Shown here one piece after another: positions 22,531 through 32,909 of a stretch of DNA of 64,000 nucleotides. The notes beneath the pieces are model-generated. The model was not told the origin of the DNA. It saw only the letters and a list, made by a program, of their open reading frames with translations, and made no database searches. Every line of letters starts with the position of its first letter. Positions within the stretch are counted from its first letter, which is position 1. The translations under genes were made by a program, and so were the position numbers. Source of the stretch: Strongylocentrotus purpuratus (lineage: Eukaryota > Echinodermata > Echinoidea > Camarodonta > Strongylocentrotidae). The stretch lies in NCBI RefSeq assembly GCF_000002235.5, contig NW_022145601.1, forward strand, positions 20,281,389 to 20,345,388, written 5' to 3'.

Positions 22531-23035
22531 TTAAAGGTAATCCAAAATTTTGAGAGATTTTGAAAATTGGATGGGTAGTAATTCTTTACAATTTTGATAT
22601 ATTTGGATGCCCCTGTGGATGTTTAATAAGCACTAACAGATATAGTCCCTAAAACACTTCTGTTTTCGAGAAATTGAATAATTAAAATTAACCGGTGCTC
22701 CCGGTACATTTCAATATTTCAAATAGTGCCTAAAGCCATTCAATGGTAGCTGCGATCATGAAAATCTCAGAATATGCAGTTTTGATATATAATTTACAAA
22801 GGGGAATAGCAAGTCGGTCGATTGTAGTCAAGAAAAATTGTTTTTAAAGCTAAAGTAATATCAGTCTTGAGAGGGAGCTATACAACATAAAGAGTTTATT
22901 ATCTACAATTTTATCACTTTAGACTCAATTTAAACCGCGACAACGATCATCGAATATTTAAAATCGTATATGCTTCCAATATGTTCATTTGATCCAAATT
23001 CATGACCCCATACCAAAACTTTGTAATACCTTTAA
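22531..23035. mobile_element. TIR element of about 0.5 kb, relative at 38151-38568
   Basis: It starts TTAAAGGTAATCCAAAATTT and ends ACCAAAACTTTGTAATACCT TTAA, which is the inverted form. The interior shares AGTCTTGAGAGGGAGCTATA, GACAACGATCAT and ATATGTTCATT with the copy in a PEX5 intron. No open frame of note. Non-autonomous; superfamily not assigned. Confidence 0.6.
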
Positions 23036-23341
23036 GCTACACTCTTGACAATGTAGGACACTCAACTGTGAAATGCAGCCTAATAATATACTATGTTTGT
23101 GATGCATTCAGATCAATGGATATTCTTTCATCACATATTGTGACAATTAAGATATTTGGTTCAGCCTTTTGGAACGCTTGAACAGTTTCTTTTCTTAATC
23201 AACATTTGACATGCATAAGTTGTTGCTTGGTCAGACAAAACTCTACCATTATTCAAAAGGGTGACAAAGAAGTACATTCCTGTAAAACTGCTCACGGAAA
23301 TCACCTGTTTGAGATGCAGGGGTAATAAGATGACTGCCATT

Positions 23342-23448
23342 TTGTCCCTTAAAGGCACTGTGATGTCCTTTTAAGGCACAGCCATAGCCTTAAGGACGTC
23401 ACATGTAGCAGTCCGCTATGTCGACGTGCATAATATAAAAGTCCCTAT
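23342..23448. mobile_element. Short palindromic foldback element, family 1, copy 3
   Basis: Has AAGGCACTGTGATGTCCTTT, CAGTCCGCTATGTCGACGTG and the terminal AAAGTCCCTA of the family. The left arm is shortened. Confidence 0.6.
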
Positions 23449-24547
23449 TGTCAGAATTTTTATTCTAGCAACATTATGTTCCGGGCTTCATATCGTCAAA
23501 ATAAGGAAACTAATTAAGGCTTTTTTGGGTTGCGATTAGCTTTTAAGGTTAGGATTAGGAACATTATGGCCTGGAGTCTACTTCTCAGGTGGAACAAAAT
23601 ATCTTAGTGTTCCAAAGTGGCCGAAGAGCAAGAACCGCCGTATAGCATGAGCCCTAGCTTATGTACGATATTGTATGTATGCGTGGGTGTGGGTGCGCGT
23701 GTGCATGTATGTGTGTGCATTTGTGTGCGCGCGTGTGAAAAAAGAAGAAGAAAAGTGTATGTGTTATATTTCCAATGTCTGTATATTTTTCTTATCTTTT
23801 TGTATTGGGGAAGGAGGCGGGGGGGGGGGGGGGGGGGGGGGCTCCTCCGACCACCCCATTCTTCACCCTTAGCTCTCACTTTCAACCATGATAATGAATG
23901 TTGTTCCTCATCAAAAATTATAAATTTCAATTGTTTTTTATCAATTGCACTCAACGCTCATTATTGTTTTAGCTTTCTGCATTACTAAATGTGTTCCCGT
24001 TGAGCTGTCGTCAGCTTAATACCTAGCCAACTTAGGGGAAAATGTACATATTTTCGGCCCAAAATGTATACTTAACGTACATTACATATCTCAATAAAAT
24101 TGACACCAAACCCGTGGTAATTTGAGGTTTTACTAAGAGGTTTACTTTAAAACTTGATTTAAACACACCAAAACGCGTCCTCAATACACTAAAATATGCA
24201 CATATACATGTATATGCATAAAGTTAGTACAGATATGGGGAAAATTTCGTTTTGTTGAAATCAGGTCAATAAATTTTTGGTTGCTATAATTCTTCACTAA
24301 ACTAGGCTCTCCTTTGCAAAAGACATTGTCTTTTTAAATTTGCGAATTCCTGGAAAGTTACAAAATAATACACGTCTCCGATTTTGCTATGTAAAAATAA
24401 TTTCTTTTTTGGATAAGCTTCACCTAGTTTTTGAAGAAAAAAACACACACCCAAAACCATGTTTTACTTAAACTTGTAATGTTAATTAATCCCATTTCTA
24501 TCAAAAATGGTATCAAAAAATAGATAATTTGATTCTCTTTCATAGTA

Positions 24548-25575
24548 TTAAAGATAGAAAGATAGATAGTTTATTGGTTTCCACAAAATTTCATTTTACA
24601 AAGAGCGTAACAACATATTGAAAAATTATTATAATATACATGTACATACATTACCGGTACACACTATTCAGAAAGAATTGTCCTTCAGTTGAACTTAAAC
24701 AAATATAGTGGCGGAACCTATGGAAAAGCAGAGCTCGATGTGGATAGACTTCTTAAACTACGAATGACATACAAGGTTTATAAAATACTAGTACAAATAC
24801 ACGCTAAAACGGGGAAAGAGAAATTACAAGGATACATGAACCGATACTCACAATGAACTACAAAAGACAAGGGAAAGGGAAGGGAATATAATATGCAGTT
24901 TATTGAAACAATAAGTACATTGTAGTTTGTTCTTAATATAAATGGAATATTTACGTACATGTAGTTGGCATGGCCAAACCGTTATTTACTCATTTTAACC
25001 AACACAAGTATACTGCTTGGAAACAAAAATAGTCAAGAACAGAAATGACAATATGTATTCAAATAATGACATTTCAATTTGCTTCTGAATACATGAACGC
25101 TTACAGACTTTTTAATCACAGAATCGAGAGAATTCCAGGACTTGGGACCTGTATAATTAAGGTACTTTGAGCAAAGCGTGTTCTCGTTCTAGGAAGGTGA
25201 TAGGAAAACGCCTGTGGGGTAAGATAGCAGTGAGCTTGATTTATCTTTTCTTAAACAAATATGATAGTGCCTGGGCAGATCGTTGTTATTCAGCTGAAAC
25301 ATGAGGCAGCCTAATTGTAAATTAAATATATCCTGAACTCTCACTTCTCTCAATACTTTAGTATCACAGAAGAGAGGGCTCCAGTGGGTACAAATAGGTA
25401 CATTGTAAATTGTACATATTGCTCTCTTTTTGAAATACCAGGTTTTTGTCCGGTTGGAGTTTCAATGATTTACCCCAGGCAAGAATACCATAGTTTAAAT
25501 AGGGCAACATTTTAATGGCCGGAGTACAAAATTTGTAGTTATGATGGAAACATATAGGCTAGATTTCAGTTTGTA
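24548..25575 (-). mobile_element. LINE 3' end (CR1/Jockey-like reverse transcriptase tail), decayed
   Basis: Read on the minus strand, about 25560-25440 encodes PYLNYGILAWGKSLKLQPDK and then NLVFQK. This is the pattern found just after the reverse-transcriptase core in CR1/Jockey-type LINEs. Shifted frames continue with RAICTIYN-, PLF- and LQLGCLMFQLNNNDLP-like pieces. The minus-strand 3' end falls in a CTATCTTTCTATC repeat at about 24550-24567, as LINE tails often do. There are at least two frame changes, so it is inactive. The 5' part is missing. Confidence 0.6.
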
Positions 25576-25579
25576 TATC

Positions 25580-27249
25580 ACACCAGCATTTCTTGATAGC
25601 AATGAACACAAAATAATTCATTAACAAGCTTCTATTTTCGTCGTAATGGGTATTTTTGGACGCCACCTCCGATTTAGAGGTGATCGCTACAAATAAAAAA
25701 AAACACCTCTTAAATAATCATGATAAAATCTTTCGAAAAAAGAAAATGTGCTTAACTTGTGAAGTAGTAGCAAGCGACTCAAAACAATTAAGCATGATAT
25801 TTGACTTCGGCCCTCCGCTTATGAATAATCATTAAAACAACATCGCACTTTGTAAAGGAACCTCGTATAAAGTAACTAATCATTCAATGAAAGCTGGTCT
25901 ATTTTCGCTGCGCTCTCACAAAAAGTTTTAGCCCCGCCTATAGGTATGAAAATTGTGTCCCTTTACGCTTTAAAGCTTATCTGCCATAGTTTACAGGAGG
26001 GATTAGACCGCCCTGCAAGGTTACTGGACAGGTGGTTATCTCATCAACTCAGCTCTCAGTTAACATAAGAAAAAGAGGATGATGGGGGACCAATGGTCAC
26101 CGATTAGGCATTGTTTGTTATATAGAGGGCGCAAGTAGCTACAAGTAGTGCAGTGGGCCTTTAAACAAAGGCGTGACTGTGATTCTTCCGACTTTTCATT
26201 CAAAACGATGCTCCAACGTGTGTTTCACGATACATCTTGTGTATTATGCGACCTTAATTCGACGCTCTGACCGGGATAAATATAATGGCTATTGCTCGGG
26301 ATAAGATATACAGAAGATTGATAATACCCTCCATCGGAAGAGCTTGCACGATGCTATACTCGTTAAGTCATGATCATCATCATTACACGAGGGAGGAGAA
26401 TGGTGTACATCGAGGTACCATAACCTTTGAACGTTGTTATTCAGCAGTAAATCATTTTCTGGAAATGTTTCTTTTTCTTCTTAAAATACCCGGTTGGAGG
26501 ACCAATCCCATCAAAACAAAAATCGAGAAGGGGGTCGGGGGAGTCGTTAGCGGGGCATAATTTTCCCCATTTCAATCTCGAGAGCCATATTTATACATGT
26601 ATTACCCTGTGATCGGCATGAAGTGGCAGTTTTTTTCTTGACATCGGTGGCGAATATGGGAAAGGCGCAACCGGCTCGCTCGTTCCCCTTCCCTATTGAA
26701 ACCAAATTGGGTTCTCAAGGATACAAGAAATAAAAGTGCCCCTGAACCGTGACCCTTCTCGGAATTATGTCCCCTTTTTTAAAAACAAATTGCTGTTTCT
26801 ACACCTGCTTTAAATTGCCTTAAACAGGGGCAGGATTAATGAGCCTAAAATGTTTATGACAATCAGACGGCACGAGCATCCCTTCGAATTCTTCACTGGG
26901 GTATTTCTATTAATTTCATTCATTTTCTTACTTCATTTATCTAATATTTATTTGTATTCATTCATTCGTCTATTCATTCAAAAACATTCATTCATCCATC
27001 TACTCTTTCATTAATTTATTCATTCGTTTTCTAAGGGGTCCAACATATAGAGAACCTAAGAAATGCCATTTAAAGGCATGCTGTAAGGAAGTTTTGAAGA
27101 TAATCTCAAGTCAGGACCCTTTTCTGACAGAAAAAACCCTAATCCTAACAACCCCCCCCCCCCCCCACCCCCTCGCCAATCTTAGGTACATGCATGGATC
27201 TCGAATCACTACGACGTAAACGCTATGGTTGTACAGATGACATTACTTC

Positions 27250-27280
<31 letters not shown>

Positions 27281-29140
27281 CCTCCTTCTACTTGATTTTT
27301 CCTGATGCAGATCTTGGATTCTCATGTAAGACAAGCAAAATAACAAAAGCGAAAATAATTAATCAAAAAGAAAAGAAAGTAAAGATAACAAAATATATAA
27401 ACCCAATTACAAAATTAACAAAAACAAAGCAAAACCGTAGGATACTGCTCGGTAGCAACCGAATTGCAATCATGCTGTCTGTCCTGGGATTTTAGTTTTT
27501 CTTCCTAAGAATTCTACCTTTTTTGCGGTGAATATCATGTACTAAAATTCCATAATTATATATTCTTGTCGCTTGTCTCTTGCAAAGTCTTCGTAACGTA
27601 GTTATGTCTGGCTGTGTTATATTTCTACTTCTTCCTGTTTCGTGAAAATCAATGTCAAAACGAACCTCATAAAGCCATGAAAACAAGATGAATATCATAA
27701 AGACCTACATAATGAGTAAAACAAAGCATTTTGCAACTTATACATAAAAAACATAATATTGAACAAAATTTTATGATTCACTTTTTGTTATGAATTACAC
27801 ATTATCAAGAAATGCAACATATTTCCATTTTGTTGATCACATTCCGTTTCGATGATAACAAAACAAATATTTTCTGGATTCAATTTTAAACATCACTTTA
27901 TTTTGTACAAGATTTAAAAAAAAATCGAACATAATTATTACAAAAATGAAGTATAGTGATTCTTGAAATAAATTTACATGCCCCGTTTCTTTTCTACACC
28001 TCACCCATTCTTCCTTTTCTTCTTAAAATTTGATAATTTTGTTGTTGGTATTTAATGATTTATTGTTCAATACATTTCTTAACAACTTTTTTTTTTTCTT
28101 TTTCATTAACGTATTTGGAACATATAAAAATCATATAAACAATTGATAATTAACTGATACACGATTTGTGTGAACATACCAAACAAATTAATACATAAAT
28201 TGTCAACAAACAGTGTATATGGTTTTAAAACCCCCCGTTTTTCTTTTGTTTAATTATTACATGGTAAAATGTCATTCAATTATAGAAAAAAGACCTCTAA
28301 CCAGGTTTTATAAAGTACAGACAAAACAATCAGAGAGATAAGACACAAACAGAACAAACCACAACTCAAACAGAAAACAAGGGACAAGACAAAAACAGAA
28401 AAATCAGATTAACAAAACAGAAACCGTTTGGAGGACCATGATTATGTAAAGCGATGCTTATTTTGTGCCACTTTACTCTCTGTTGATCTATTTCCTTTTT
28501 CTTTTGGCTATTTCCTCTTCGATTAATTTGTACTAGGCTATGTATATAGTGAACAAAATGTTGTTAATCTTGGTAAAGTGTTTTTGTTTGTTTGTATTTT
28601 TTTTTAAATCTTAATATGAATGCTTTCCAATTAAGTATCAAAATAAAGTTAAACGTTTATATGAATTTATTTGGGTCGTCTGGCACCGAGTTAAATGTTT
28701 TCACAAGGCAGTATGTAAGTTGAAAAATGAGAGAATATTGATTTCCGATATACCAAAACGTTGCGGTAGTGGAAAAACAAAAATTGTGTATGGTTTCTAA
28801 TTCTTTGTTTAAAAACAGAGCATCGACCGTCAGTTAGTTTTTTCCCGATGCGAGCTAGTCACGAGTTTACTGGACACAAATTATTCAGAATCTTAAATTG
28901 TGTAATCCTCAGTTTTGTGTCTAATGGTTATGCTTGCTGGTAAAAAAAGGGGCTAATGACCTTTTGGCTGAATCGGTAGTGTCACTTTGGCGAAATGCCG
29001 GACAACATGTCCCATTTTTTTTACAACACACAAATGACTAAACTGTCAACTTTTCAAAATGTATAATTCAGGAGGGTATTTTGTTATATATGCTGCCCAC
29101 AGTTAATTTTTAGACGTGCCCCAGGGGAGAAGGCGCTACA
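25580..29140. other. Gene-poor AT-rich spacer
   Basis: Contains an (ATTC)n-like stretch at 26920-27020, a C run at 27150-27167 and a T run at 27255-27279. I found no exon-like stretch bounded by splice sites. Short open frames look random. Confidence 0.45.
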
Positions 29141-29148
29141 GGGAGTAT

Positions 29149-29452
29149 CTCACTCAGCGGCGAATGTTTACGATCACGTTGCGAATTTTGGATTTTAGCA
29201 TTGATGAATCAAAAAGAACTTCCGCGACACGGTCTTACAACCGTTTGCAAAGGCTTACGACTGTTTTGCAAAATGTTTACGACTGTTTTGCAAACGCTTG
29301 TAACTGTTTGAGGAAAAATGAATTCGCAAAGGAATTGTAAGCATGCATGTTCAAAATTTCTTTGCGAAATTTCTTGCAACCTTTAGCAACCTTTCACGAA
29401 CTCTGGCGAAACCCTGAATTCGCTACGTTCGCAAGAATTCGCCGCTCGGTGA
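29149..29452. mobile_element. TIR element with TTTGCAAA-type words
   Basis: The left end CACTCAGCGGCGAATGTTTA and the right end, reverse-complemented, CACCGAGCGGCGAATTCTTG are imperfect inverted repeats. Between them the words TTTGCAAA, TTACGACTG and TTGCGAA recur many times (for example 29246, 29267 and 29289). The 74-codon open frame at 29116-29340 is a by-product of the repeats. Confidence 0.55.
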
Positions 29453-29744
29453 AATAATGTATGATATTTTGGTACGCGACGAACGCGAGAGTTGTCCATG
29501 CGTAACGTCACAATCCAATGACCAAATCGGCAATTTGCGATTCGCATATATTTTTAGTGATCTAATATTTCAAATACACAAAATGTTGTTGTTGTCGTCG
29601 TTGGTCCGATTTATTTCAACCCTTCACCATTCAATTTTTTTTTTCTTCTCGCTTTCATGCAAATTATATTATCATAAGGGTTTTATTGCCCTTCAGTCAA
29701 ATCTTCTCATTTCCTAAAATATAGAGGCACTGGGTTTCTCACGG

Positions 29745-29858
29745 GAGCCACCCCCCCCCCTGCGTATTCACCAGCTGGATGAATCGCTGCTAAATATTTT
29801 CTCAAGATTTGGCCCCCCCCCCTCTTGTCGACGGCTGGATCCGCCCCTGTCCCCCTCC
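29745..29858. mobile_element. hAT-type element fragment (right end)
   Basis: C runs flank a CCAGCTGGATGAATCGCTGC phrase, and the end GGCTGGATCCGCCCCTG matches the right terminus of 14494-14838. The left terminus is absent. Confidence 0.5.
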
Positions 29859-29885
29859 AATTCTTCTTCTTACTTTTAGAGCTTA

Positions 29886-30086
29886 CTCTCTTAAAAAAAA
29901 GAGTGAATTTTCACTCTATTTTCACTTTCTTGGGAGTGACGTCCGTGATCACTTGTTTAGGAGTGAAAATCGATTGATTTTAGATTGCTCTCTAAGAAGA
30001 AAAGAATGAATGTTCACTCTATTTTCACTACATTTTCACTCTCCAGAGGATTGACGTCCGTGATCACTCGATTTTTTTAGAGAGAG
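29886..30086. mobile_element. TA-flanked TIR element filled with GAGTGAAAAT words
   Basis: It starts CTCTCTTAAAAAAAA after TA (29884-29885) and ends TTTTTTTAGAGAGAG before TA (30087-30088). Inside, TTTTCACTCTATTTTCACT and GACGTCCGTGATCACT each occur twice. The end design is the same as at 5166-5932 and 31347-32906. Confidence 0.7.
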
Positions 30087-30668
30087 TACGTTTTATTCTA
30101 TCCGCGATTAAGGGTGTACCCTGGTTTCTCCCAATTATTACGCTATATTCCATAATGTACCACTCATTACTTTGTTTTTGTTATATTGATGTAAATGTCT
30201 TTCACAAGCTGCTTTTTTATGTTATCTAGTTTGAAGCAATAAACTTATAAATATTTTTTTTTAAATAAAAAAAAATACGTACTTTACCAGAATAGACCTG
30301 TGTCTTTTTTAATTTCAATTTTTCTCCTGGTAACTAATTATTTTAAGGGAAATCCAACCTTGATAGCAAACTTCTCTCAGAGTAAAGCAGGAAAATCAGA
30401 GAAATAGACTGATAAACCGGGATAATATTAGAAAGTTATGAATGTATTGAATAAAAGATCACAAGTCTATGCAAATCACAGATTGGCGATTTAGTCAGTG
30501 GATCGTGACATAGTTGAGAATAACTCTCCCGTTTGACGTGTACCTAAACATCGTTCATTTCTGTTTTTTTCCTAAGCGCCTTCTCCCTTGGGGCACTTCT
30601 CCTAATATATATTTATGGGTAGCATATTATCATAGGTCATCTAAAGAGAAAAGGCCGCTCCCGAAACC

Positions 30669-30790
30669 AGTGTGGCGGATCCAGGGGAGGGGTCCGTTTT
30701 TTGCTCAAAGAAAAAAAAAGTGCTCACTACTACTCCCCCCCCCCCCCCCCCCCCCCCCCGCGGAGTCGGCCGGTCGGCTGAGAAACATAC
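30669..30790. mobile_element. hAT-type element fragment (left end)
   Basis: Begins CAGTGTGGCGGATCCAGG and carries the GTGCTCACTACTACTCC phrase, a long C run and GGCCGGTCGGCTGAG, as in 51698-52169. No right terminus is visible. Confidence 0.5.
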
Positions 30791-31346
30791 ACTTTTGAAA
30801 AGGTGAATTAAAAAAAAAAACAACAACAACAACAACATTTGTTTGTTTCGTTGTTGAAACAAAATGGGAAAGTTGTCCGCTACTACACCACATAGCCTTT
30901 ACCACGAATTGAGCCAATTTGAAGAGTATAGTGATTGCAAATTAAATTATCCGATCCAACATTCACTATTTTACTTATATGATTTTGTGCTTTCCTCTTG
31001 AGTAGCTTGCTATCACGGTTGGTTTTCCCTTCATTTCGGGTGCATCATCTAACGGCACACAAAGTGACATTAATTTTCTTCGAGATTTTTTTTCTCCATA
31101 CCAACAAAATGCAGGGCAAGTGCACTCAAAAAAATAACTTACTTTCAATGAAAAGCAGAACAATCAGACAAAACAATACAAAAAGTTTGCGCAAAATCGG
31201 ACAACCAAGGCATAAACAAACTTTGAAAATCACAAGACAAATTGGCAACTCACTCATAAGTCTGTGACATCATTGCCTCACTATCCACTTATTGTTTTGT
31301 TTTTTTATTGATAATATAAATTTCCAACTTTTCCTCTAAACATCTA

Positions 31347-32906
31347 CACAGTTAAAATTTTTGTGAACAAGTTGTTTAAAAGTTTAAACAACTCTTGATT
31401 AACGGGTGACCTGATCTAAGAGTTGTTTAAAATGTTAAGCAACTCGAGTTGTTTAAAGTTTAAACACTTAGTTGATCAACATTTTGAACAACTTGTTTAA
31501 AATCACAATTTAAACAACTGGTGTTGTTTAAAGACGGTTGTTTAAAAAGGAGCTGTTGTTCAGTGGGGGTTGTTTACACCAACTGGGTTGTTTAAAGAAA
31601 GTTGTTTAAAAAGGAGCTGTTGTTCAGTGGGGATTGTTTACACCAACTGGGTTGTTTAAAGAAAGTTGTTTAAAAAGGAGCTGTTGTTCAGTGGGGGTTG
31701 TTTACACCAACTGGGTTGTTTAAAGAAAGTTGTTTAAAAGGAGCTGTTGTTCAGTGGGGGTTGTTTACACCAACTGGGTTGTTTAAAGAAAGTTGTTTAA
31801 AAAGGAGCTGTTGTTCAGTGGGGATTGTTTACACCAACTGGGTTGTTTAAAGAAAGTTGTTTAAGAAGGAGCTGTTGTTCAGTGGGGGTTGTTTACAACA
31901 AAAGGGTTGTATAATGGGGTATAATTTGGGTTTGATACTCTGAATAAGTGCACCACTACTTCTGGGTCTCTATATAGGTATATGAAGACTACAAGACTAC
32001 AATATGGTAGGGTAATTCTGCAATTCATGAATTAGCGCCAAAACAGTGCCCATTTTGCATGAGCGCGCATGCACGCACGTATAAACTGCATATATAGGGA
32101 TACATGCAATCTATATGGCAAGGGATTTAGCACACGTTATAACCGAGTGCGCGATCAGTGCCGCACTGCATGACGCGACGATTTTAAGTCTACCTTTATT
32201 CTGACATTTGCGTACAGATACTGAAAATTGTAACTGTGAACTTACGCTATAAGTTAAAAACTTCAAATTGGTTAATAGAAAAGTGATTTCAATTAAGACA
32301 TTGAATCCCCAGTCACTTAGAAGCGCGTCGGTAGCTTGGTCGGCCATGATGTGTGTTGTGTTGTGGGTTGGAAAGTAAAAACTATTAAGCTAAATAAATG
32401 TAAGTATAGAGACAAACAAAATGGAGCCTGCAGAAACACGTGTGGTTGCTTTGGTAGTTTAATCCAGACTCAATGTCCATGTGCTTTTACATATGTATCA
32501 ATCTGTGTAGTCAACAGAAGACCCTTGCATATACTTGCATTGTGTGTATGCATCTAATATGAATAACAATGAGCTGTGCCTGAACAGCTGCACTGCATTT
32601 CTAAGTGGCATGTTAATTTCAATTGCATGTTAGTTTCAAGGAACCTGTTTCTAAACATAACAATGTGAAATAAAGCTTTTAGCCAGCGCGCACTTTACAG
32701 GCACGAGACACATGACGTCATATGTAAACAACACTGTCTAAAAGCTCTCGTATAGTAAATATAGCAGTCATTAAATTTTAAACAACGAATGTTTAACAAA
32801 ATTACTTTCGTTTCGAGCAACATTGTTTACAATTTGTTCAACTGTTGTTTAAGATAGTGTACAACTGTAAGTGAACATCACTTTTTTAAACAGCGTTTTT
32901 ACTGTG
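31347..32906. mobile_element. TA-flanked TIR element with TTGTTTAAA words and a 64-bp tandem array
   Basis: It starts CACAGTTAAAATTTTTGTG after TA (31345-31346) and ends GCGTTTTTACTGTG before TA (32907-32908). TTGTTTAAA or its complement fills 31370-31910 and returns at 32775-32890. The central 31920-32770 is of a different composition. On its minus strand it holds a 78-codon frame (32347-32111) beginning MADQATDALLSDWGFNVLIE, which slightly recalls the start of a SAM domain. That may be a captured host fragment. Confidence 0.65.
31530..31910 (+). repeat. Six tandem copies of a 64-bp unit
   Basis: AAGGAGCTGTTGTTCAGTGG recurs near 31547, 31611, 31675, 31738, 31802 and 31866 (63-64 bp apart). 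The units differ at only one or a few positions. It lies inside the TTGTTTAAA element, and the near-identity implies recent expansion or homogenisation. Confidence 0.9.
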
Positions 32907-32909
32907 TAT

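Noticed and set aside
23617-23988. Overlapping open frames on both strands with Gly or Pro runs
   Set aside because: Result of GT-rich and G-run simple sequence; no splice signals or domain features.
31530-31910. CRISPR-like regular repeats
   Set aside because: The units are contiguous 64-bp repeats without unique spacers, in a clearly eukaryotic context.
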